A stretch of DNA of 64,000 nucleotides from Aquabacterium sp. (lineage in GTDB: Bacteria > Pseudomonadota > Gammaproteobacteria > Burkholderiales > Burkholderiaceae_C). Every line of letters starts with the position of its first letter. The first letter of the stretch is position 1. The notes beneath the pieces were generated by a model. That model made no database searches. It saw only the letters and a list, made by a program, of their open reading frames with translations, and was not told the DNA's origin. The stretch covers positions 100,584 to 164,583 of the forward strand of contig NZ_JACRAH010000031.1 of assembly GCF_016234775.1 (NCBI RefSeq), read 5' to 3'. The translations under genes were made by a program, and so were the position numbers. This document shows positions 52,922 to 60,545 of this stretch, piece by piece.

Positions 52922-55086
52922 GCCATGCCCCGTACGTCCGAGAAGTGTTTGAGGAACAGTTGTCTCAAGCGGTACAGGAAAGTCTGCAGCGCCGGTCTGG
53001 GCTCCAGTTCCAGCTTGACTCTGGCCAGGCCGCCTGCCCGTGGCACGCGCTCCTGGAGCACGACATCCAGCGCAAACATGGGTTCACTCGGTTTCATGCC
53101 GTCTGGGTCCTGGGCGTCCGCAGCGATGGGCCCCCCCTGCTTGTTGCTCAGCGCGGCCGAAGGCAGCTTGTCGACGGCTGCAGGTGTATTGCCATTGGGG
53201 CTTGCGGGCATCGGCACGCCAGGTCGCTCCGCCAGAACAACCGATGCTCTCTTGAGGCGGCTGCGCACATCGTCGATATCGCGTTGCGATACGAGCATGC
53301 GCACCACCGTGGGCACATCGGCCATCACATACGCCAGCAACTGCCCTCGACTGACCTGGCGTTGATTGAGGTCTTCTTCCCGAGACAACACAAACTCACC
53401 GCCTCGAACTGCTCGCAACACCTGCTTGGACAGATCCTCATCAATTTGCGCCAAGCGCGCGTTATCGCGCTGAAGCGCCTGCTGCGCATTGCTCACCTTC
53501 AAAGGCTCCACCCCGAATGCAGCATTCAACTCCGCACGGCCACCTTCGATCTGAGCCAGCACCACGGTTCGTTCCGTCAGCAAGGCCGGATCACGCAATC
53601 GAATCAGGGCCTGTCCCGCTTCAACCCGTTGCCCGCTGCGAGCCAGAACGGCTTCCACTTCTGCATCAGTTGTCGCGCGCACCTGGGCATCTGGCGGCAG
53701 CCAGACCACGCCATCGGCCACGATGGACGACGGTACTGGCACCAACGCGAGCAGCAGCACCACACCCGACAGGGCTGCACCACCACTCCACAAGAACCGG
53801 GTTCTCACGGACTCGAACCCTGGCGCCGACAGCACACTCTCCGCCCAGTTGCGACATGGCTGCAGTACCAGACTCCATATCATCCAGGCCAGAATGGCCA
53901 TGCCGATCCAGGACGATTTATCAGAAGCCCAGCTCACCATGATGGCGCTGACGCTCAGCCTGTATACCCAGGACAAGGGCGAGTACAGACGCAAAAGCCA
54001 GCGTTCGATGGGGTCGGCTTCCACGACGCCAGGCAAGTCGTCGGGCATGCGCAGCACCTTGGCAACGACACGCTGCCACATGCGCTCGTTGACCTTCGCG
54101 CTGCGCTGGGCGAGATTGGGCAGATCCAGTGCATCGCAGGCCACAAAGTAGCCGTCGAACTTCATCAAGGGATTGCCATTGAACAGCAAGGTGGACAGAC
54201 CACCCAGCGTCATCAAGGTGAAGAGCAGTTCACGGAATACGCCATCTTCCACCAGCAACCAGCAAACCAGCCCGATGCAGGCCAGGAAAGCCTCCACCAT
54301 GATGCCGGCACCTGCAACCAAAGCACGTTGAGACCGACTCGTCAGCTTGTTGGAGGCCGACGCATCCACATACGGCATGGGCACAAACAAGAAAAAGTTC
54401 ACACCCACTTCCGGCACTTCGCATCCGAATCGCCGCAGCATCAACGCATGCCCCAACTCGTGCACGGCCTTCATCAGTGGGTACATGACCCAGACCATGC
54501 CCAGAAAACGCGGCGTCATGAAATGTGTGTGGCCGTAGTCGCGCAAGGCCGACCAGTTGAACCAGGCTGCAATGAGCCCTGACACCACCATGGCCAGCCA
54601 GACCATGAGCACGCGCGAGGAGAAGAGCCACTTGACCTGCGGATAAACCCGCTCCAGCAAGGCAGAAGGGTTGAACAACCCCAGGCGGAAAGACAGTGGA
54701 TTGAGCCGGGCCTGGCGCTCCTTGCGCAGCCTTGCTTCACCCATGTCCATCATCTGACGCACATCCGGCGTCACCTCAGCCTGCACCAGCCCGGCATCTG
54801 TCAACTGCCCCAGAATACGGATCACATCGTTCTGCGTCGGAGCCAGATCACCTTGCTGCTCCAGCAAGGCTTGCCAGATCTCATCGACGGTCTGACGGCC
54901 GTCCAGGCGCCCCACCAGCTCGAACGCCTGCGCGTTGACGCGGTGATACCGGCCTGTGGCCTGGTTGTGCAGCACGTACCAGGCTTGACCACGTGTTTGC
55001 TGCATGCGCACGCTGACGTGGTGGCGCAAGCGCGGATGCAGTTGCGCGATGCGATACCAGTAGGGGGACAGCAAGACGTCCTGCAT
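52918..55086 (-). CDS. Hybrid membrane protein: PqqD-like domain, M50 protease, HlyD-like domain
   Basis: Protein of 722 residues with three parts. Residues 20-105 resemble a PqqD-type winged helix (WYVLHNQATGRYHRVNAQAF, TVDEIWQALLEQQGD). Residues 155-420 are a site-2-protease core: zinc motif HELGH at 209-213 within VMYPLMKAVHELGHALMLRR, and the third ligand in NGNPLMKFDGYFVACDALD at 303-321, surrounded by membrane segments. A segment near 431-449 leads to a periplasmic part whose TDAEVEAVLARSGQRVEAGQ (473-492) is a lipoyl/HlyD half, followed by coiled coil and a second half near VSRGQLLAYVMAD. Neighbours are the GAF-HlyD gene 12 bases upstream and the SecA-like gene (ATGA overlap). It could cleave a substrate or regulator, or act as an inactive scaffold; the motif is intact. 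Confidence 0.9.
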   Translation of the reverse strand: MQDVLLSPYWYRIAQLHPRLRHHVSVRMQQTRGQAWYVLHNQATGRYHRVNAQAFELVGRLDGRQTVDEIWQALLEQQGDLAPTQNDVIRILGQLTDAGLVQAEVTPDVRQMMDMGEARLRKERQARLNPLSFRLGLFNPSALLERVYPQVKWLFSSRVLMVWLAMVVSGLIAAWFNWSALRDYGHTHFMTPRFLGMVWVMYPLMKAVHELGHALMLRRFGCEVPEVGVNFFLFVPMPYVDASASNKLTSRSQRALVAGAGIMVEAFLACIGLVCWLLVEDGVFRELLFTLMTLGGLSTLLFNGNPLMKFDGYFVACDALDLPNLAQRSAKVNERMWQRVVAKVLRMPDDLPGVVEADPIERWLLRLYSPLSWVYRLSVSAIMVSWASDKSSWIGMAILAWMIWSLVLQPCRNWAESVLSAPGFESVRTRFLWSGGAALSGVVLLLALVPVPSSIVADGVVWLPPDAQVRATTDAEVEAVLARSGQRVEAGQALIRLRDPALLTERTVVLAQIEGGRAELNAAFGVEPLKVSNAQQALQRDNARLAQIDEDLSKQVLRAVRGGEFVLSREEDLNQRQVSRGQLLAYVMADVPTVVRMLVSQRDIDDVRSRLKRASVVLAERPGVPMPASPNGNTPAAVDKLPSAALSNKQGGPIAADAQDPDGMKPSEPMFALDVVLQERVPRAGGLARVKLELEPRPALQTFLYRLRQLFLKHFSDVRGMA

Positions 55087-55098
55087 GGGCCGCCTCGA

Positions 55099-56634
55099 TC
55101 AGAGCAGGGTCCAGGCCTGCATGCGAAGCCATTGCCAGGTGCGATCCGCCATGCGCCAAAGCAGCGGTCTGGGCGGCATGTCGATGCGTGCCACGCCTTG
55201 CAAGCCTGGTCGCAAGCCTTTCGCGCCAGCGCCTGCACCAGTGGGGATGGCCTCGATCTCGTAGCGCACGCCATTGGGTGTCGACTTCGCTACAGGCGTC
55301 ACGCGGTTGAGCATCAGGCCAATCGTCTGATCCGGCATGGCCGCCAGCCGCAATCGCGCCATCTGCCCTTTGTTCAGGCCGGCGATATCGGTCTCGTCAA
55401 CCTCGATCACAACCCGCCAGTCCAACCCAGGCGCGAGTGTCAGGAGGTTGTCGCCGCGCTTGAGCGGTGCGCCCAGTTGCTGTCGCAGATCACCTGCAAT
55501 GACCACGCCGTCAAATGGAGACGCGATTTTCAAACGCGTAATCTGTTGTTCGATCAAGGCCATTTGCGCCCTGGCCTCACTCACCTTCGACTGAGCGATC
55601 ACAGCATGAGCACGGTCCCCACGGGCAAAGGCCTCTGCAAAGGCGTTTTCATGTTGATTCACTTCGGCCAATCGGGCGCGGCGGGCATTCTGCAAATCAT
55701 CGTCGGCCATCTCGGCCAGCACCTGCCCGGCCTTCACCACATCACCGGCCTGCACATGCACCTCGCGCAAAAACCCATCCTGAGGTGCACTCATGACACG
55801 CTGCACAGCCCCCTCCAGCCGGGCCGACGCCGTGACTTGATAAGGAAGCGGCAAACCAATGCCAAATGACATGACCCCGAAAAAGGCAAGCACCGACCAA
55901 CGAAGCGCGCGCTCCCGCGGATCGGCCAGCCGAAGGCGCAAGGACTCGACCCACCCGCGACCGCGCTCGTACCAGGGCTGCTCCAACCGGTAGCGCAGGC
56001 TCAAGGCCGGAGACATCAGGCCAGCCAAGCGTGCGAGCCAGCGAAGATCCTCATCGCTGAAGCCCTTGTTCGCTTGCAGCTGCTCGAAGGACATCGGACG
56101 CAAGGGGTCAACCTGGTTAGTGCGCTCCAGGGTCAGTGCGCCTAGTACTACACCGTCCTGTGCCAGGGGCACCGTGGTCACGCCGGACAAGCCCTGGACC
56201 CGACACAAAGTCTGGTGCGCCATCGAAATGGCCTTGGATTGATCGTGGCTAGACGCCAAGGCCAAGGGCCAACTCAACATTTGCTGCTGATGCGCTGCTT
56301 CCAGCATGGCCTGATGCAATTCCGGCAAGGCCACCCCTTCATCCAGCAGCACGCCGTCAGACAGCACGCGCAAGCGCAAGGACTGCCCGCTCACCCAACC
56401 CAGCGCCACCCGGTGGCACTTCAATTGCTGATTCAACAGTGTCACGAAGGCGGCCGCCCCGGCGGTCCAGTCCTTTTCGGCGAGAAATGCCTGCAAACAC
56501 GCCACCGCGTGCGTCTCTGATGGCGCGTCGGGCACAACAGCCTTTGCCGGGCTTGGCGTGCCAGCAGGGGGCACCACGGGCGCGGCCGGCTTGGCCTCTG
56601 CCTCTTTGGGGCGGGACGTGACAACAGTGCTCAA
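55099..56634 (-). CDS. GAF-domain HlyD-like inner-membrane adaptor, TTG start
   Basis: Protein of 511 residues with an unusual layout. After a Pro/Ala-rich tail, residues 40-215 look like a GAF sensor domain (AVACLQAFLAEKDWTAGAAA, TVPLAQDGVVLGALTLERT). One membrane segment lies at about 246-265 (WSVLAFFGVMSFGIGLPLPY). The periplasmic part is a membrane-fusion protein: SAPQDGFLREVHVQAGDVVK with AGQVLAEMADDDLQNARRAR (lipoyl half), coiled coil, IASPFDGVVIAGDLRQQLGA (second half) and RVVIEVDETDIAGLNKGQMA (barrel). TTG 56634 was chosen because AGGAAA lies seven bases upstream and no ATG or GTG exists in frame nearby. It opens the export operon and is divergent from the response-regulator gene. Confidence 0.9.
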   Translation of the reverse strand: MSTVVTSRPKEAEAKPAAPVVPPAGTPSPAKAVVPDAPSETHAVACLQAFLAEKDWTAGAAAFVTLLNQQLKCHRVALGWVSGQSLRLRVLSDGVLLDEGVALPELHQAMLEAAHQQQMLSWPLALASSHDQSKAISMAHQTLCRVQGLSGVTTVPLAQDGVVLGALTLERTNQVDPLRPMSFEQLQANKGFSDEDLRWLARLAGLMSPALSLRYRLEQPWYERGRGWVESLRLRLADPRERALRWSVLAFFGVMSFGIGLPLPYQVTASARLEGAVQRVMSAPQDGFLREVHVQAGDVVKAGQVLAEMADDDLQNARRARLAEVNQHENAFAEAFARGDRAHAVIAQSKVSEARAQMALIEQQITRLKIASPFDGVVIAGDLRQQLGAPLKRGDNLLTLAPGLDWRVVIEVDETDIAGLNKGQMARLRLAAMPDQTIGLMLNRVTPVAKSTPNGVRYEIEAIPTGAGAGAKGLRPGLQGVARIDMPPRPLLWRMADRTWQWLRMQAWTLL

Positions 56635-56805
56635 CGCGGCTTTCCTGGTTCACACACATGGGGGTGTCGGGGTTTTTTGACCCGGCTTGCCCCTATGATC
56701 CGAAAATCTCAAGCAGCCGATGCCTTGAAAAACGGAGAAAGTTCACACCTTGACGATCATTCAGGTGGGTTCTTGAAGGCTGCCAACACGATTCAGGAGT
56801 TTTTC

Positions 56806-57543
56806 ATGAAGGTTTTGCTGATCGACGATCACCCGCTGATCCTGGCAGCCCTGCAGTCCGTCATCCAGGGCCTGGGTGACAACGTGTCGGTGTCCGCAGC
56901 GGACAGCGGTCGGGTCGCACGTGAAACGTTGCGCCAGGATCCCAGCTACGACCTGGTCCTGCTGGACCTGCATCTGGGTGACGAAGACGGCTTTGACCTC
57001 CTGGGCGAACTGCGCAGCAAATACCCCGCCCTGCCCGTCGTGGTGATTTCAGCCTCCGACCGCACCAGCGACGTCATCCGAGCCATCGACATGGGTGCCA
57101 TGGGCTTTGTGCCCAAGCGGGCGACCAACGAAACCTTGTTTGACGCCCTGCAACAGGTCATGTCCGGTGGTGTGTATGTGCCGCCGATGAGCATGGGCGC
57201 CGACAACATGACCCAGCTCAGCAGTTCGCCGCATATCCAGCAGGTTCAACGTGAAGCCACTGTGTCGTCCTTCCAGACCGTTCCGTCTCTGGTGCAACTG
57301 GGGCTGACACCACGCCAGTCCGACGTGCTCAATCTGCTGCTCAAGGGACAGCCCAACAAGCTGATTGCGCGTGAACTGGGCCTGTCCGTCGAAACCGTGA
57401 AAGACCACGTTGCCGCGGTGCTGCGCGCCCTGGGTGTCAGCTCTCGCACCCAGGCCGTGATTGCAGTGAGTCAGATCCTGCAAAAACAAGGCGGCAGCGT
57501 CGTGGCACCAGCCAGCGCAGCCGGCGCCTGGCGCCCCCGCTGA
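56806..57543 (+). CDS. LuxR/NarL-type response regulator
   Basis: Two-component regulator of 245 residues. The receiver domain begins MKVLLIDDHPLILAALQSVI with the phosphorylated Asp in YDLVLLDLHLGDEDGFDLL, then VVVISASDRTSDVIRAIDMG and GFVPKRATNETLFDAL with the conserved Lys. The linker of about 50 residues contains a Met/Gln-rich stretch. The LuxR helix-turn-helix reads LTPRQSDVLNLLLKGQPNKL followed by IARELGLSVETVKDHVAAVL. ATG 56806 has CAGGAG at good spacing. It lies 30 bases before the hybrid kinase and 171 bases divergent from the GAF-HlyD gene, so it is the prime candidate to control the export operon. Confidence 0.95.
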   Translation: MKVLLIDDHPLILAALQSVIQGLGDNVSVSAADSGRVARETLRQDPSYDLVLLDLHLGDEDGFDLLGELRSKYPALPVVVISASDRTSDVIRAIDMGAMGFVPKRATNETLFDALQQVMSGGVYVPPMSMGADNMTQLSSSPHIQQVQREATVSSFQTVPSLVQLGLTPRQSDVLNLLLKGQPNKLIARELGLSVETVKDHVAAVLRALGVSSRTQAVIAVSQILQKQGGSVVAPASAAGAWRPR

Positions 57544-57572
57544 TCTGCCCAACGCACAGACACCTAGCCACC

Positions 57573-59417
57573 ATGAGCGTGCTCCCCTTGGGCAGTCATG
57601 CCATCACAGCCTCGCCCGCCGCCGATACGGAGGCCTATCCCACCCTGCCCCAACCATCGGATGCAGCGCTGACGCAGGACACCACCCGGCTGGTATACCG
57701 CCAGACGAGTGCAGCCCTGATGGCCCACTTCCTGGGCATGGTCGTGTTCGTCGCGGTGTACTGGAACCACGCGCCCCACACCTTCCTCGGCGCGTGGGCA
57801 CTGGCCTTTGCCTTGATCTGGACCGTCCGCTTCGTCGGCCTGCTCAGCTACGACCGCGCCGTGCTGCAAGGCCAGGCCGACAACGAGCTCTGGCTCAAGC
57901 GCTGGAACATCGGCATGTTCCTGGGCGTCGTGCTCTGGAGCGCGGCATCCATGCTGTTCTATCCGTATGGCGGCCCGCTGGAGCGCACGGCGATGATCCT
58001 GACGATCTATTCGCTGGCGCTGGGTGCCGTCCCCAACATGGCCTCGCAACCACGGCTCTTCATGCTGTGCATGGGGGTGTACTTCCTGCCCATGATCGTT
58101 CGCACCGCCTTGCAAAACAACCAGGGCGAGGTCCAGATTGCGGGCATCCTCTGCCTGGTGCTGCTGTGTGCGCTGGCGCTGGGGCGAGGTTTCCGCAACG
58201 TGTTTGGCGAGATGGTCAGCCTGAGGGTGCACACCCAGAATCTGGCCCATCAACTCAAGGGTGAAATGGCCGCGGCTGAAGCGGCACAGCGTCAGGCCGA
58301 ATTGGCCAATCGCGCCAAGACCCAGTTCTTTGCTGCGGCCAGCCATGATCTGCGCCAACCGCTGCATGCCATGGGCCTGTTTGCCGAGGCCCTGCGCCAG
58401 CGCAGCAAAGACACCGAAGTCGCCCACCTGGTCAACAGCATCAACAGCTCGGTGGACGCGCTCGAAGGCCTGTTCAGTGAGCTGCTGGACATCACCAAGA
58501 TCGACACTGGCGGCGTCGACAACCAGCCCGAGCACTTCTGCATGGGCGACATGTTCAACCGCATCCGCCTCACTTTCGAGCCCAACGCCTTCGAAAAGGG
58601 CCTGATGCTGAATTTCCGGGGCGACCAGCACCACGTCTATGCTGATCCGCTCATCGTCGAGCGCATCCTGCGCAACCTGGTCTCCAACGCCATCCGCTAC
58701 ACCGAAGACGGCGGCGTGCTGGTGACCTGCCGCCGACGTGGCGAGCAACTGTGCCTGCAGATCTGGGACACCGGCATCGGTATCACCGAGAAGGAACAAG
58801 GCCGCATCTTCGAGGAGTTCTACCAGACGCAGAGCAACCGCCCCCTGGAGCCGCATCACCGCAAGGGCCTGGGCCTGGGCCTGGCCATCGTCAAGCGACT
58901 GGCCGACCTGATGGAAGCGCCACTGACCCTGCGCTCACGCGTGGGTCATGGCACGGTGTTCACGCTGATGCTGCCCGTGGGCCGCGCGCCGCGCCTTCAA
59001 CCGGCTGCAGCCCCCAGCAAGGCCACGCTCGGCGTGACGCTGGATCGCCGCCACATCGTCGTGGTGGAAGACGAAATCGCGGTGATGGAAGGCCTGGAGG
59101 TCTTGCTCAAGGGCTGGGGCGCCACCGTCAGCGCATTCGACACGGTCGAAGCCATGACAGACTGGGCCAGCAAGGTGGACTCGCCACCCGATCTGCTGAT
59201 CGTGGACTACCGCCTGCCCGAGCAGCAAACCGGTATCGACGCCATCAAGGCCATGCGCGCCAGGTTCGGCCCGAATCTGCCTGCCATCATGGTCACCGGC
59301 AGCACGATGACCGGCCACGAGGAAGAAGCACGCAAATACAACTTCCACCTGCTGATCAAACCGGTGGTGGCCAACAAGCTGCGCGCCATGATCGCCTTCA
59401 AGCTCAGCACGCGCTGA
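57573..59417 (+). CDS. Hybrid histidine kinase with C-terminal receiver
   Basis: Membrane sensor kinase of 614 residues. The N-terminal half holds about six to seven membrane segments from SAALMAHFLGMVVFVAVYWN to GILCLVLLCALALGRGF, with no large periplasmic loop, as in the 7TM-like sensors that read membrane or redox state. A coiled coil leads to the H-box FFAAASHDLRQPLHAMGLFA near residue 260, then N-box NLVSNAIRYTEDGGVLV, G1 WDTGIGITEKEQGRIFEEFY and G2 KGLGLGLAIVKRLADLMEAP. A receiver domain follows from HIVVVEDEIAVMEGLEVLLK with Asp in LLIVDYRLPEQQTGID. It is one transcript with the response regulator. A perfect hairpin follows its stop. Confidence 0.94.
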   Translation: MSVLPLGSHAITASPAADTEAYPTLPQPSDAALTQDTTRLVYRQTSAALMAHFLGMVVFVAVYWNHAPHTFLGAWALAFALIWTVRFVGLLSYDRAVLQGQADNELWLKRWNIGMFLGVVLWSAASMLFYPYGGPLERTAMILTIYSLALGAVPNMASQPRLFMLCMGVYFLPMIVRTALQNNQGEVQIAGILCLVLLCALALGRGFRNVFGEMVSLRVHTQNLAHQLKGEMAAAEAAQRQAELANRAKTQFFAAASHDLRQPLHAMGLFAEALRQRSKDTEVAHLVNSINSSVDALEGLFSELLDITKIDTGGVDNQPEHFCMGDMFNRIRLTFEPNAFEKGLMLNFRGDQHHVYADPLIVERILRNLVSNAIRYTEDGGVLVTCRRRGEQLCLQIWDTGIGITEKEQGRIFEEFYQTQSNRPLEPHHRKGLGLGLAIVKRLADLMEAPLTLRSRVGHGTVFTLMLPVGRAPRLQPAAAPSKATLGVTLDRRHIVVVEDEIAVMEGLEVLLKGWGATVSAFDTVEAMTDWASKVDSPPDLLIVDYRLPEQQTGIDAIKAMRARFGPNLPAIMVTGSTMTGHEEEARKYNFHLLIKPVVANKLRAMIAFKLSTR

Positions 59418-59419
59418 GC

Positions 59420-59456
59420 CTCGCGTGTGGGCTCAGCGGGTTCGCACACGCGAGGG
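59420..59456. terminator. Hairpin between convergent kinase and nitronate monooxygenase genes
   Basis: CCTCGCGTGTG (59420-59430) pairs perfectly with CACACGCGAGG (59446-59456) around a 15-base loop, in the 41 bases between two convergent stop codons. It lacks a T-run on either strand but its place suits a bidirectional 3' end. Confidence 0.6.
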
Positions 59457-59458
59457 GC

Positions 59459-60421
59459 TCAGCCCTTGCAGATCTCCGCGCGTGCAGCCTCGTACTCGGC
59501 CTTCAGGCGCGACACGAGTTCCGCCGTCGGCACGATCTGCTTGATCGCGCCAATGCCCTGGCCGCAACCCCAGATGTCCTTCCAGACCTTGGCGTCGCCG
59601 CCGTCCTTGCTGCCAAAGCTCATCTGGCTGGGGTCGCCGTTGCCCAAGGTATCGGGATCCAGGCCTGCATTCACGATGGAGGGGCGCAGGTAGTTGCCGT
59701 GCACACCGGTGAACTTGCTGGAGTAGATGATGTCGGCGCTGTTGCTGTCCACGATCATCTGCTTGTAGGCGTCCACGGCACGGGCCTCTTCGGTGGCAAT
59801 GAAGGCCGAACCGATATAGGCAAAGTCAGCCCCCATGGCTCGGGCCGCCAGGATCGAACGGCCGTGCGCGATGGAGCCAGACAGCGCCACTGGGCCGGTG
59901 AACCACTCACGGATCTCCTGGATGAGCGCGAAGGGGCTCGTCGTGCCCGCATGGCCACCTGCACCGGTCGCCACGGCGATCAGGCCATCAGCGCCCTTCT
60001 CCACGGCCTTGTTGGCGAACTTGTTGTTGATGACGTCATGCAGTACCACGCCACCCCAGCCGTGCACGGCCTGGTTGACGTCTTCACGCGCACCCAGCGA
60101 GGTGATCACGACGGGCACCTTGTACTTGGCGCACATCTCCATGTCGTGGTCCAGGCGGTCATTGCTCTTGTGCACGATCTGGTTGATCGCAAAAGGCGCA
60201 GCTGGCTTGTCCGGGTTGGCCGCGTTGTAGGCCGCCAGCGTTTCCGTGATCTCGGCCAGCCATTCATCCAACTGGGCTGCGGGGCGGGCGTTCAATGCAG
60301 GCATCGAGCCCACCACGCCGGCCTTGCACTGGGCAATGACCAGCTTGGGCGTGCTGATGATGAACATCGGCGAAGCGATGACGGGAAAGGGAACGCGCTT
60401 GAGTACGTCGGGCAATGCCAT
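59459..60421 (-). CDS. Nitronate monooxygenase
   Basis: FMN-dependent enzyme of 320 residues in the nitronate monooxygenase (2-nitropropane dioxygenase) family. It begins RVPFPVIASPMFIISTPKLV and contains AGVVGSMPALNARPAAQLDE, DGLIAVATGAGGHAGTTSPF, GPVALSGSIAHGRSILAARA with MGADFAYIGSAFIATEEARA, all family patterns. It may detoxify nitronates such as propionate 3-nitronate; many relatives have other, unknown roles. It follows the acyl-CoA dehydrogenase gene on the same strand, with a strong terminator between, so it has its own promoter or reads through. Confidence 0.92.
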   Translation of the reverse strand: MALPDVLKRVPFPVIASPMFIISTPKLVIAQCKAGVVGSMPALNARPAAQLDEWLAEITETLAAYNAANPDKPAAPFAINQIVHKSNDRLDHDMEMCAKYKVPVVITSLGAREDVNQAVHGWGGVVLHDVINNKFANKAVEKGADGLIAVATGAGGHAGTTSPFALIQEIREWFTGPVALSGSIAHGRSILAARAMGADFAYIGSAFIATEEARAVDAYKQMIVDSNSADIIYSSKFTGVHGNYLRPSIVNAGLDPDTLGNGDPSQMSFGSKDGGDAKVWKDIWGCGQGIGAIKQIVPTAELVSRLKAEYEAARAEICKG

Positions 60422-60443
60422 GTCTTTGTCTCCTCGTTATCAA

Positions 60444-60488
60444 TGAAAAAAGGACGCCTTCATCGGCGTGAACCGATTGGGGCGTCCT
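60444..60488 (-). terminator. Intrinsic terminator after the acyl-CoA dehydrogenase gene
   Basis: On the minus strand AGGACGCC (plus 60488-60481) pairs with GGCGTCCT (60458-60451) around an internal region that itself can fold, followed by TTTTTT. It lies about 58 bases after the acyl-CoA dehydrogenase stop. Confidence 0.8.
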
Positions 60489-60545
60489 TGTATGGGCCGA
60501 TCAATCCTGAACTACCAGGCTTGATGTCAGCTCACTGCGGGTCGA

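Noticed and set aside
52816..54582. Plus-strand frame (588 codons) opposite the M50 hybrid gene
   Set aside because: Composition heavy in His, Gln and Pro and no domain; the minus strand encodes HELGH and HlyD motifs.
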